Shown in pieces: positions 1 through 8,721 of a stretch of 12,493 nt of DNA. Position 1 is the first letter of the stretch, and the number at the start of each line of letters is the position of its first letter. The notes beneath the pieces are model-generated. The model worked only from the letters and a program-made list of their open reading frames with translations, was not told where the DNA came from and made no database searches. The stretch is from JBFGCT01 sp041581055 (lineage in GTDB: Bacteria; Actinomycetota; Acidimicrobiia; Acidimicrobiales; Ilumatobacteraceae), in assembly GCA_041581055.1 (NCBI GenBank), contig JBFGCT010000122.1:1-12493 (forward strand). Reading direction: 5' to 3'. Position numbers and translations under genes: made by a program.

Positions 1-184
1 ACACGTCGAAACTCGCGATGTTCGGTCACACAAACCGGGGCGGCCGAAGTTTGTGTGACCGAACATGCCGAAACTCGCGATGTTCGGTCACACAAAGCTC
101 TGCGGCCGAAGTTCGTGTGACCGTCTGCGGCCGAAGTTTGTGTGACCGAACATGTCGAAACTCGCGATGTTCGGTCACACAAAC
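1..184. repeat. Cluster of long palindromic repeats (2 complete hairpins, 1 partial unit, 1 truncated arm)
   Basis: The unit is an inverted repeat with left arm TTTGTGTGACCGAACAT, a 13-nt loop (GNCGAAACTCGCG) and a matching right arm. One complete copy has arms 50-66 and 80-96 (17 bp, perfect). Another has arms 136-153 and 167-184 (18 bp, perfect). A partial copy at the window edge has only loop and right arm (about 4-35), so its left arm may lie outside. A truncated left arm lies at 111-123. The joints between copies share the string GGCCGAAGTT. The cluster begins 18 nt past the stop of the minus-strand enoyl-CoA hydratase gene, so it may end that transcript, but there is no T tract. It could equally be a dispersed REP-like element. 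The structure is plain in the sequence; the function is inferred. Confidence 0.9.
99..148 (+). repeat. 25-bp tandem duplication inside the palindrome cluster
   Basis: Positions 99-123 and 124-148 are direct repeats of 25 nt that differ at one base (GTTCGTG versus GTTTGTG). Each contains TCTGCGGCCGAAGTT followed by GTGTGACCG. The first copy breaks off where the palindrome arm should continue into GAACAT, so this looks like a slippage duplication or a deletion that removed the rest of one hairpin. Confidence 0.8.
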
Positions 185-201
185 CGGGGCGGCGGAGGCG
201 G

Positions 202-1014
202 TCAGAAGCGGGGTGGCCGTTTGGCGCGGAGCGCGGCGACGCCCTCTCGGTACTCGGCGGTGGCCGTCGCCTGGTCGAGCAGGCGGATCGACTCGGTGAC
301 CGACGCCGCCGGGTCGTGGCGTAGCAGGTCGTCGACGAGCTGGCGCTTGGTCGCCGCGACGGCGTTCGGCCCGGTCGTCGCGGCCAAGTTCGTCGCGTAG
401 TCGACCGCGGCCGCGAGTGTGGCGGCGCCGTCGGGCAACACGCCGTTCCACAGGCCCCATCCGGCCGTGTCGGCGGCGGTGACGACCCGTCCGGACAGCA
501 GGAGGTCGGCGGCCCGCGTCACGCCGACCAGGCGCGGCAGGATCCAGCTCATCCCGTACTCGGCGGGCAGGCCGAGCTTCGGGGCGGCGGTGGTCACCTT
601 GGCGTCGGCGGCGGCGAAGCGCAGATCGCAGAACAGCGCCTGCGCCAACCCGACGCCGGCGCACGCCCCGTTGACGGCGGCGATGATCGGCAGGCGGTAC
701 CCGAGCTGCCAGGCGAAGTCGGCGTCCAGGCGGTCGCCGCCGCCCGGACGCGCCGGCTCGGCGGGCAGGCCGGTGTCGTAGGCGCCGGTGGCGGCGTGGC
801 CGGCGAGCGCCTCGGAATCGCCACCGACGCAAAACGCCGGCGGTGTCCCGGTCACGACGACGGCGCGCAACCCGGGCCGCGTCTCGAGACCGGCCATCAC
901 GCGGCGAAACTCGGCGTGCATCGTGCCGGTCCAGGCGTTGTGGCGGTGCGGCCGATGCAGCCACAACGTCGCGATCGGCCCGTCGACCTCGACGCGAACG
1001 GCCCGGAGCGCCAC
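202..1014 (-). CDS. Enoyl-CoA hydratase/isomerase (crotonase) family protein
   Basis: This is a 270-residue cytoplasmic crotonase-fold protein. The family hydrates or isomerises enoyl-CoA thioesters, usually in fatty-acid or ring degradation. The two oxyanion-hole segments are visible: AFCVGGD at residues 60-66 and NGACAGVGLAQ at 115-125. They are followed by the helix with PKLGLPAEYGMSWILPRLVG. The C-terminus KRPPRF is typical of the family. The glutamate at the crotonase Glu144 position is not conserved (APK), while Glu152 in PAEYG is a candidate acid/base residue, as I recall for actinobacterial homologues with an AEHG motif. The exact reaction cannot be assigned. I chose GTG at 1014 because it follows the cysQ stop by 5 nt and has GGGG nine bases upstream. 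A TTG at 1023 overlapping that stop is the alternative. It is probably co-transcribed with cysQ. Confidence 0.88.
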   Translation of the reverse strand: MALRAVRVEVDGPIATLWLHRPHRHNAWTGTMHAEFRRVMAGLETRPGLRAVVVTGTPPAFCVGGDSEALAGHAATGAYDTGLPAEPARPGGGDRLDADFAWQLGYRLPIIAAVNGACAGVGLAQALFCDLRFAAADAKVTTAAPKLGLPAEYGMSWILPRLVGVTRAADLLLSGRVVTAADTAGWGLWNGVLPDGAATLAAAVDYATNLAATTGPNAVAATKRQLVDDLLRHDPAASVTESIRLLDQATATAEYREGVAALRAKRPPRF

Positions 1015-1019
1015 CGAAC

Positions 1020-1793
1020 TCAACCCCAGATCGCCTTGAGCACCGCTTCGGCGAGCTCGGGCCGACAGACGATGAAGTCGGGCAGCCACGGGTCGCGGGC
1101 GTTGTAGACGAGCCGCGAGCCGTCGAGCCGGCTGGCGTGTAGGCCGGCGGCCAGCGCGACGGCCGCCGGCGCCGCTGAGTCCCACTGGTACATGCCGCCG
1201 TCGTGCACGTAGATGTCGGCCTCGCCCATCAGCACCGCCATCGTCTTGGCCCCGGCCGAGCCGAGTCGCACCGCGTCGCAGCCGAGGCCTTCGGCCACCA
1301 ACACCGCGGCGTACGGCGCCCTCGTCCGCGACGTGACCAGGCGTGGCCGATCGCGGGTCGTGGCCGGCAGGTCGGGCGCCGGGTCGGTGGCGAAGGTCCG
1401 CTCGATCGCCGGCAGGCTGACCGCCGCCGCGCCGAACTCGTCGTGCGCCCAGAGCGCGACGTGGACCGCCCAGTCGACGCGGCCTGGCTCGCTGTACTCG
1501 CGGGTGCCGTCGAGCGGGTCGATGATCCACACGCGATCGGCCCCGAACCGGCGATGGTCCTCGGCCGCCTCCTCCGACAGCACCGCGTCGTCGGGCCGGT
1601 GGCGGCCCAACTCCGCGGCGAGGAAGTGCTGCGCGGCCGCGTCGCCGGCGTCCTTCACGTCCCACGTCGACGCCCCTTGTTCGAACAGCCGCGTCCGCAG
1701 CTCGACCAGCCGCTCGCCGGCCTGCGTCGCGAGGCGCGCTGCGAGCTGGGCGTCTGTCTCGGCGGGTGGCACCGGGCCATTGTGCCAGCGCAT
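1020..1793 (-). CDS. cysQ: 3'(2'),5'-bisphosphate nucleotidase CysQ (inositol monophosphatase family)
   Basis: This 257-residue phosphatase should hydrolyse 3'-phosphoadenosine 5'-phosphate, the by-product of sulfate assimilation and sulfation, to AMP and phosphate using Mg2+; some homologues also act on inositol phosphates. All metal-site motifs of the family are present: SEE at residues 73-75, DPLDGT at 92-97 and WDSAAPA at 204-210. The stretches DRVWIIDPLDGTREYS, GSAGAKTMAV and ASRLDGS closely resemble mycobacterial CysQ as I remember it, so the CysQ call is firmer than a generic IMPase call. The start is the ATG at 1793; a GTG at 1772 in the same frame is possible. Neither has a convincing ribosome site. 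It is first in a likely two-gene minus-strand operon and diverges from the GGDEF-EAL gene across about 130 bp. Confidence 0.88.
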   Translation of the reverse strand: MRWHNGPVPPAETDAQLAARLATQAGERLVELRTRLFEQGASTWDVKDAGDAAAQHFLAAELGRHRPDDAVLSEEAAEDHRRFGADRVWIIDPLDGTREYSEPGRVDWAVHVALWAHDEFGAAAVSLPAIERTFATDPAPDLPATTRDRPRLVTSRTRAPYAAVLVAEGLGCDAVRLGSAGAKTMAVLMGEADIYVHDGGMYQWDSAAPAAVALAAGLHASRLDGSRLVYNARDPWLPDFIVCRPELAEAVLKAIWG

Positions 1794-1886
1794 TCGCTGT
1801 CGGACGCGTCTCACCGCCCGCGACCCCCAGCGACGACGTCCGGCGGCGTGATCCGTGTGTCGGCGCCCGAACCTCGGACGGTCAGA

Positions 1887-1912
1887 TTGGACAACAGCCC
1901 GCCGTCGTCCAA
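1887..1912. promoter_or_regulatory. Imperfect inverted repeat upstream of the GGDEF-EAL gene (possible operator or leader hairpin)
   Basis: TTGGACAAC at 1887-1895 and GTCGTCCAA at 1904-1912 are inverted copies with one mismatch, separated by 8 nt. They sit immediately before the ribosome site of the GGDEF-EAL gene, inside the 131-bp region that also has to hold the divergent cysQ promoter. I could not place a confident -10 element for either gene here. The rest of this gap shows nothing else I can support. Confidence 0.35.
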
Positions 1913-1915
1913 CCC

Positions 1916-1919
1916 GGAG
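1916..1919 (+). promoter_or_regulatory. Ribosome binding site of the GGDEF-EAL gene
   Basis: GGAG lies 5 nt before the ATG at 1925. This decides that start over upstream in-frame codons, which would extend the protein back into the cysQ coding region and add a low-complexity, basic N-terminus. Confidence 0.6.
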
Positions 1920-1924
1920 CCAGT

Positions 1925-4621
1925 ATGACCCTCGCTCACCCGGCCGCACCGCCGGGAGAAGCCAACGCCACGGACCCACCGCGTCGCGCGGGTGAACCGG
2001 GACCGAACGTCGGCGCGACGGCGCCGCGGGCGGACGAACCGGGTCCTGGCGCGAACGAGCGGCGGCCGGTCCACGCGCTGCTCGACGCCGTGTTCCGCAA
2101 CTCCTCCGAGGCCGTCGTCATCGCCGACGGCGTCGGGGCGATCTGCTACGCGACGGCCGGCGCGACCCTGCTCACCGGACACGACGCGGAGTCGATGATC
2201 GGGTCGTCGGTGTTCGACTTCCTCCACCCCGACGACGTCGTGGCCGCCGCCCAGCTGTTCGCCCGCCGCCTCGAATACGACGGCGCCGACCTCGGACACG
2301 AGATTCGCCTCCGCCATTCGTCCGGCGACTGGGTGGCGACGCTGGCGACCGCCTCGCTGCTGCCGGACGGCGCGTTCGGGGCCTGCGCGATCACCCTCCG
2401 CTCGATCACCGACAGCGGACTCTTGGAGCGCTCGTTGCGCAGCCGGATCGTCGTCGGCGAGTACACCAACCGGCTGAGCGCCGGCTTCATGGACGCCACA
2501 CATTCGGCGGCCGCAGTGGAGCGGATCCAGACCTCCCTCGGCGAGATCGGCCTGCTGACCGGCGCCGAGGTCGTCGAGGTGCTCCTCGAGCGCCAGCAGC
2601 GCGGGTCGGTCGAGCGCCTCGCACACTGGGTCTCGGCCGCCCACCCGGCCGGCGAGGCGACGTCGGTCGCCGGCGCGGCGTCGGGACCGAAGTCGGTGGA
2701 CCTGCTGCTGAGCGAGGAGTTCCTCGTCGACGACACGTCGATGCCGCCCTCCAGCGTGCCGCCGCTCTGGCGCAGCAACGGCATCGCCAGCCTCCTGTCC
2801 ACGCCGTTCGAGGTCGGCGACCAGCGTGGCGTCATCGTGCTGATGCGGGTCGCGCCCGGGCCCAGCTGGTCGGGGGCCGACGCCGAGCTGATCCGGGGAG
2901 TCGCCAGCCTCTACGGCCGGGCGCTGCAGACCGCGCGGTCCGACGAGTTGCTCGCCCTCACCTACTCCGAGGGGCCGTTCGGCTTCGCGGTCCGCACGTG
3001 GGACGGGCGGCTCGTCGACTGCAACCAGCGCTACCTCGACATCAACCGGCTGCCGAGGGAGGCTGCGGAGCGGAGCGATCTGAACTCGATGCTGCTGCCC
3101 GAGCACCGACCCCTCGTCGCCGGCCAGCTCGCCCAGCTCAAGCGCGGCGAGATCGACCGCATCCGCGTCGACGTCGAGCTGACCCGCGGTGACGACACCA
3201 GGTTCTGGGGCCAGATCCACGCGGTGCCGCTCCAGGTGCCCGGATCGTCCGAGCACCTCGTCCTCACGTCGGTCGAGGACGTGACCGAGACGCACCGGCA
3301 GCGGATCGAGCTCGAGCACGCGGCGCACCACGATCCGCTCACCGGCCTTGCCAATCGGACGGCGATGACCGCCGCGATCGACCGTCTCGCCGCCGCAAAC
3401 CACGAGTATCCGGCGCTGCTGTTCGTCGACCTCGACCGGTTCAAGTTCGTCAACGACTCACTCGGCCACACGGTCGGCGACGCGCTGCTGAAGCTGATCG
3501 CGGAGCGGATCACCGCCGAAGTACGCGCGATCGACGTCGTCGCCCGCCTCGGGGGCGACGAGTTCGCCATCGTCGTTCCGACCCTCACGGTCGAGGGCGC
3601 GCACCGCCTGGCCCGCCGGCTGCAACGCGTGGCCCGCGATCATTTCGAGATCGACGGGCGCTCGATCTCCCAGACGCTGAGCATCGGCATCGCGATCGGC
3701 GAGGGATCCACCGACGCGGCCGATCTCCTGGTCCGAGCCGATCGCGCCCTGAACGCGGCGAAGACGAGCGGCCGCAGCGGCTACGTGATCTACGACGAGT
3801 CGCTGGAGGACGAGGTCGTCGCCCGCCTCACGCTGGAGCGCGAGCTGCGGTCCGCCATCGCCGGCGAGCAGCTCGAAGTCCACTTCCAACCCGAGTTCGA
3901 CGTCCTCGACGGGCGCATCCTCGGCGCCGAGGCGTTGCTGCGGTGGCGGCATCCCGACCGAGGACTGGTCACCGCCGACCAGTTCATCGCCGTCGCCGAG
4001 AGCACGGGGCTGATCGAGGACATCGGCCGATTCGCGCTGCGCGCCGCCTGTCGGGCCTTCGCCCCGATCGGGACGAGGTGGCCGCTCACGCTGCGCGTCA
4101 ACATCTCGGCTCGGGAGTTCGCACGGCCCGAACTCCCGGCGCTCGTCAGGTCCGCTCTCGCCGAATCCGGCCTGACGCCCGAGCGGCTGTGCCTCGAGAT
4201 GACCGAGACCACGCTGATGGACACGCCCGACGTGGCGCTCGAGACGTTCGCCCGATTGCGCTCGATCGGCGTGCAGTCCGCGATCGACGACTTCGGCACG
4301 GGCTACTCGTCGCTCGCCTATCTGAAGCGGTTTCCGGTCGACGCCGTCAAGATCGACCGGACGTTCGTCGAGGACCTCGTCTCCGATCCGGACAGTCGGG
4401 CGATCGTCGGCTCGATCATGGGGCTGAGCGGGGCGCTGTCATTCCAGGCGGTCGCCGAGGGCGTCGAGACGATCGACCAACTGCGCGTGCTGCGCGATCT
4501 CGGCTGCGTCCGCGCCCAGGGGTTCTTGGTGGCTCCCGCGCTGCCGCCGGAGGAGTTCGCCCGCTTCGTCGACGCGCACAACCCGGGCCTGGCCGCGCCC
4601 GGCCGTTGGCCGGCGGGCTGA
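1925..4621 (+). CDS. PAS-GAF-PAS-GGDEF-EAL bifunctional c-di-GMP turnover protein
   Basis: This is an 898-residue protein with no membrane segment, so probably a cytoplasmic sensor. After a Pro/Ala-rich tail of about 45 residues come a PAS domain (about 50-165), a divergent GAF-like domain (about 170-338), a second PAS (about 340-460), GGDEF (about 468-625) and EAL (about 640-885). The cyclase has the intact signature RLGGDEF (GGDEF at 543-547). An inhibitory I-site RAID (534-537) stands exactly five residues upstream, so product inhibition is expected. The phosphodiesterase has EAL at 669-671, the Asn of LRVNIS, the Glu of LEMTETTLM, DDFGTGYSSL from 788, the Lys of VKIDR, AVAEGVE, and the QG near the end. 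Both activities therefore look possible: synthesis of c-di-GMP from GTP and its hydrolysis to pGpG. The sensed signal cannot be read from the sequence. It converges on ettA. Confidence 0.93.
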   Translation: MTLAHPAAPPGEANATDPPRRAGEPGPNVGATAPRADEPGPGANERRPVHALLDAVFRNSSEAVVIADGVGAICYATAGATLLTGHDAESMIGSSVFDFLHPDDVVAAAQLFARRLEYDGADLGHEIRLRHSSGDWVATLATASLLPDGAFGACAITLRSITDSGLLERSLRSRIVVGEYTNRLSAGFMDATHSAAAVERIQTSLGEIGLLTGAEVVEVLLERQQRGSVERLAHWVSAAHPAGEATSVAGAASGPKSVDLLLSEEFLVDDTSMPPSSVPPLWRSNGIASLLSTPFEVGDQRGVIVLMRVAPGPSWSGADAELIRGVASLYGRALQTARSDELLALTYSEGPFGFAVRTWDGRLVDCNQRYLDINRLPREAAERSDLNSMLLPEHRPLVAGQLAQLKRGEIDRIRVDVELTRGDDTRFWGQIHAVPLQVPGSSEHLVLTSVEDVTETHRQRIELEHAAHHDPLTGLANRTAMTAAIDRLAAANHEYPALLFVDLDRFKFVNDSLGHTVGDALLKLIAERITAEVRAIDVVARLGGDEFAIVVPTLTVEGAHRLARRLQRVARDHFEIDGRSISQTLSIGIAIGEGSTDAADLLVRADRALNAAKTSGRSGYVIYDESLEDEVVARLTLERELRSAIAGEQLEVHFQPEFDVLDGRILGAEALLRWRHPDRGLVTADQFIAVAESTGLIEDIGRFALRAACRAFAPIGTRWPLTLRVNISAREFARPELPALVRSALAESGLTPERLCLEMTETTLMDTPDVALETFARLRSIGVQSAIDDFGTGYSSLAYLKRFPVDAVKIDRTFVEDLVSDPDSRAIVGSIMGLSGALSFQAVAEGVETIDQLRVLRDLGCVRAQGFLVAPALPPEEFARFVDAHNPGLAAPGRWPAG

Positions 4622-4629
4622 CGGGACGG

Positions 4630-4646
4630 CCCGGCGCCGCGCCGGG
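4630..4646. terminator. Short GC hairpin between convergent genes
   Basis: CCCGGCG (4630-4636), a CCG loop and CGCCGGG (4640-4646) form a perfect 7-bp stem. It lies in the 32-nt gap between the stops of the GGDEF-EAL gene and ettA. It could end transcription from both sides, although there is no T tract, as is common in high-GC actinobacteria. Confidence 0.5.
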
Positions 4647-4653
4647 ACGGCGG

Positions 4654-6327
<1,674 letters not shown>

Positions 6328-6337
6328 GGTGGGCCAG

Positions 6338-6343
6338 ACGCTA
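6338..6343 (-). promoter_or_regulatory. ettA: Candidate -10 element of ettA (near-leaderless)
   Basis: On the minus strand TAGCGT fits the TAnnnT -10 pattern and ends 10 nt before the ettA ATG. Transcription starting 6-7 nt downstream would leave a leader of only 3-4 nt, which agrees with the missing ribosome site. No clear -35 is visible. Confidence 0.4.
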
Positions 6344-6425
6344 CCGGGCTCACTGTCAGTGGTCGTCAGGTCGTGTTCGACGGCGTTTTCGCGCCGAACG
6401 CGGCAATGCCCTGGCATCACGCGTC

Positions 6426-6512
6426 AAGGAGGGTTCAAGTCGTGCCCGATCCCTTCCGATGAATCTTGAGCGGAAACAGACCGCGATGGACCACGATGCA
6501 AGTTCGATCTGA
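6426..6512 (+). other. Leader region with a strong SD and two tiny overlapping reading frames before the BcsB-like gene
   Basis: AAGGAGGG at 6426-6433 is the best Shine-Dalgarno sequence in the window, but it lies far upstream of any start for the BcsB-like gene. Eight bases after it a GTG (6442) opens a six-codon frame (MPDPFR) that stops at 6462. Its stop overlaps, as ATGA, an ATG at 6459 that opens a 17-codon frame ending at 6512, inside the start region of the BcsB-like gene. This could be a translated leader or chance. The 168-nt gap between ettA and the BcsB-like start also has a small palindrome, ATGCC-CT-GGCAT, at 6406-6417. I see no convincing plus-strand promoter. Confidence 0.25.
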
Positions 6513-8697
6513 CCAACACGAACGGAGAATGCTGCCCGCCCGGCGGGTGCTCGCCGGGATCTGTATCGGGTTCGTCGCGCTCGTGTTGGCCCTGGCCCTC
6601 CCGCCCGCCGCCGAACGGGGCTTCGCGGCGCCCGAGCGATCGGCGTCGCGGACCCAGGTCGACCAGCGCTGGCCGATCGCCGGGGAGGGCGGGTCGACCG
6701 AGCTCAGCGGCCTCGCGCCGCGGGCCACGTTCGACGTCGTCATCCCGCCGGGTTGGGCCCCGAGCGCGCCGGGCGCGCTGACCCTCGAGTACGAGCTGCC
6801 GAACCTCGTGGAGTCGGCGGCGATCGGTGTCGAGCTGAACGGCGAGTTCGTCGACGCGGTCGCGCTGTCGCCCCACTCGGGCACGGTGGCGGTCGAACTG
6901 CCGGCCGACGGCTTCCGCACCGGGTCGAACGCGGTGCGCGTCGAGGCGACGATCGAGGTCGTCGACGACCGCGAGTGCCCCGACCCGTGGCATCCGGCCC
7001 GCGTCGTCACGTTCGCCGAGACCAGCCGCGTCGAAGTTCCGCTCGTGCCGGTCGGGCCGCTGCTGCTCGATCAGCTGCCGGCCGCGCTCGAGCCGGTCGG
7101 CGTCGACCGGCGGACGGTCACGGTCCGGCTGGCGGCCGCCCCCTCCGACGAGGAATTGACCGCCGCCGCCGCGGTGATCGCCGCGCTGCGCGACGAGGCC
7201 GTGCTCGGGGTGGACATCGACGTGGCCAGTCTGGACTCCGGCGCCCGCGCCACCGGACCCGACATCCTGATCGGCGTCGCCGCCGACCTGGCGGCGGCCG
7301 GCTACGACGTCCCGACGGCGCCCGGCGGCATCCTCCAGATCGGGCGCAACTGGTCGTCGAACACCCGGCTCGTCGTGAGCGGCTCGACGCCCGCCGACGT
7401 CCTCGCCGCGGGGCGGGTTGTCGGGTCGGCGCCGGCGAGCCCGGTCATGGTCGGGATCGAACCCGGCGCGGCGCCGAGACCGCCCGTCCCGCGGGAGCGG
7501 TTCACACTCGCCGACCTCGGCAACCTCGATCGTGAGCTGACCGGCCCGGGCGTCGAGTCGACCGTCTACGGGTTCGACGCCGCGATCTCGGTGGCCCCGA
7601 CGTCGATGACGGTGACGGTCGACGCGGTCCGCTCGGCGAGCGCCGAGAAGGTCTCCGGCCTGTCGGTGTACGTCAACAACAGCAGGGTCGGAACCGTGCA
7701 CTTCGACATCGACACCGGCACGACCTCGGGCGTGCAGCTCAACGTGTCGGGCGACGACGTCCGCCCGGGCCAGAACTTCCTGCGCATCGACGCCGAGTTC
7801 CAGGGCCCGGCGTTCGACTGCGAGCAACGCCCGCCCGACGAGTCGGTCGAGATCAGCTCCTCGACCAGCATCGAGCTGATCACCAACGAGGACTCGGTCC
7901 CCATCGACCTGGAGGACCTGCCGTACCTGCTGCGGGCGCCGAGGGACTCCGCCGACCTGGTCGTCGTGCTGCCGGAGAACCCGACCGAGCAGGACTACTC
8001 CGACGCGATCGACATCGCGGTGACCTACGGCGACGAGGGGTTTCCGGCACAGGTCACGCACGCCGGAGCGCTCGACGCCACCAACCTCGCGGGGCGCCAC
8101 GTCATCGCCCTGGGCGAACCGGAGGCGCAGCCGCTCCACGAGCTGATCCCGGACAGCATCGTGGCGACCCACGACGACCTTGTCGAAACCGGGTCGCCGG
8201 CGATCGACGGCACGTCCCGCCTCGACGGTGTGATCGAGGTCGTGCCCAACCCGTTCGACGCGACGCGGGCGATCATGCTGGCGACCGGCTTCGACGCGGG
8301 CGGCGCGGACCTCGCGCAGCGCGTGCTGCTCGAGCCGCAACTGCGTGGCGAGCTGTACGGCCGGGCGACGTTCATCGGGGGCACGGCGACGAACCCGTTG
8401 CTCGCACCGGTGCTCGAACCCGTGCGGATCGTGCGCGGCGAGCTCGCCGCCGATGTCGAGGTGCCGCGCGACGACGCGACCACGACGTCGCTCGCCGCCG
8501 CCGACGTCGTCGCCTCCACGATCGACGACGGCGCCGGATTCGGCGATCCGTCGTCCGAGACGCAGGTAGAACTCAACCCGGTTCCGCTCGGCTTCGCCGG
8601 GATCCTCGGAATCGGCATGTTGTCCGCCGGCGGTGGCGTTCTGTTGGTCCAGCGCCACCGCCGGCGGGTATCCGCGACGGGCACCGTCACGACCTGA
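6496..8697 (+). CDS. BcsB-like exported membrane-anchored protein (cellulose synthase regulatory-subunit family)
   Basis: This is about 733 residues. The N-terminus has basic residues then a hydrophobic stretch (about 18-37) ending in GFAAP, a signal peptide or anchor. A C-terminal transmembrane helix (about 698-718) is followed by QRHRRR, so the bulk should be extracytoplasmic. The body has the duplicated BcsB pattern. Half 1 contains a jelly-roll-like region with VELNGEFVDAVAL, RTGSNAVRVEA and a Cys at 161. Half 2 starts at FTLADLG and has VYVNNSRVG, RPGQNFLRIDA and a Cys at 442. Each is followed by an alpha/beta region. Known BcsB holds the BcsA synthase and guides the emerging glucan. No bcsA, bcsC or glycosyltransferase is in the window, so the partner is unknown. 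Starts at TTG 6466 or ATG 6529 (GGAG too close) are alternatives; ATG 6496 has a weak GGA five bases upstream. Confidence 0.82.
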   Translation: MQVRSDQHERRMLPARRVLAGICIGFVALVLALALPPAAERGFAAPERSASRTQVDQRWPIAGEGGSTELSGLAPRATFDVVIPPGWAPSAPGALTLEYELPNLVESAAIGVELNGEFVDAVALSPHSGTVAVELPADGFRTGSNAVRVEATIEVVDDRECPDPWHPARVVTFAETSRVEVPLVPVGPLLLDQLPAALEPVGVDRRTVTVRLAAAPSDEELTAAAAVIAALRDEAVLGVDIDVASLDSGARATGPDILIGVAADLAAAGYDVPTAPGGILQIGRNWSSNTRLVVSGSTPADVLAAGRVVGSAPASPVMVGIEPGAAPRPPVPRERFTLADLGNLDRELTGPGVESTVYGFDAAISVAPTSMTVTVDAVRSASAEKVSGLSVYVNNSRVGTVHFDIDTGTTSGVQLNVSGDDVRPGQNFLRIDAEFQGPAFDCEQRPPDESVEISSSTSIELITNEDSVPIDLEDLPYLLRAPRDSADLVVVLPENPTEQDYSDAIDIAVTYGDEGFPAQVTHAGALDATNLAGRHVIALGEPEAQPLHELIPDSIVATHDDLVETGSPAIDGTSRLDGVIEVVPNPFDATRAIMLATGFDAGGADLAQRVLLEPQLRGELYGRATFIGGTATNPLLAPVLEPVRIVRGELAADVEVPRDDATTTSLAAADVVASTIDDGAGFGDPSSETQVELNPVPLGFAGILGIGMLSAGGGVLLVQRHRRRVSATGTVTT

Positions 8698-8702
8698 CCG
8701 GC

Positions 8703-8720
8703 CGCGGGCCTGCCGCCGCG
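8703..8720. terminator. Weak GC hairpin between convergent genes
   Basis: CGCGG (8703-8707) and CCGCG (8716-8720) can pair around an 8-nt loop in the 24-nt gap between the stops of the BcsB-like gene and the nitronate monooxygenase gene. The position suits a shared terminator, but in such GC-rich sequence a 5-bp stem may be chance. Confidence 0.25.
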
Positions 8721-8721
8721 T

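Noticed and set aside
1..184. CRISPR-like array
   Set aside because: The repeats are long palindromes with a conserved loop, joined by short repeated joints rather than unique spacers of constant length, and there are no cas genes.
18..299. Plus-strand reading frame of 93 codons across the palindromes
   Set aside because: Its internal protein repeats simply mirror the DNA repeats and it then runs antisense into the enoyl-CoA hydratase gene; no ribosome site and no recognisable domain.
1811..3403. Long minus-strand open frame (530 codons) opposite the GGDEF-EAL gene
   Set aside because: Its protein is Arg/Gly/Val-rich low complexity, as expected from the antisense of a high-GC gene, while the plus strand encodes clear PAS and GGDEF motifs.
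6426..6512. Calling the 6- and 17-codon frames as genes
   Set aside because: They are too short to judge by composition and have no known homologue; kept only as a possible leader.
6496..6600. Lipoprotein signal in the BcsB-like protein
   Set aside because: The only Cys in the hydrophobic stretch (residue 23, in LAGIC) is inside the helix and does not fit a lipobox with Cys directly after small residues.
6424..8658. Long minus-strand open frame (744 codons) opposite the BcsB-like gene
   Set aside because: It is almost as long as the real gene, but its protein is rich in Arg, Asp and Gly without domains, while the plus frame has a signal peptide, duplicated halves and a terminal membrane helix.
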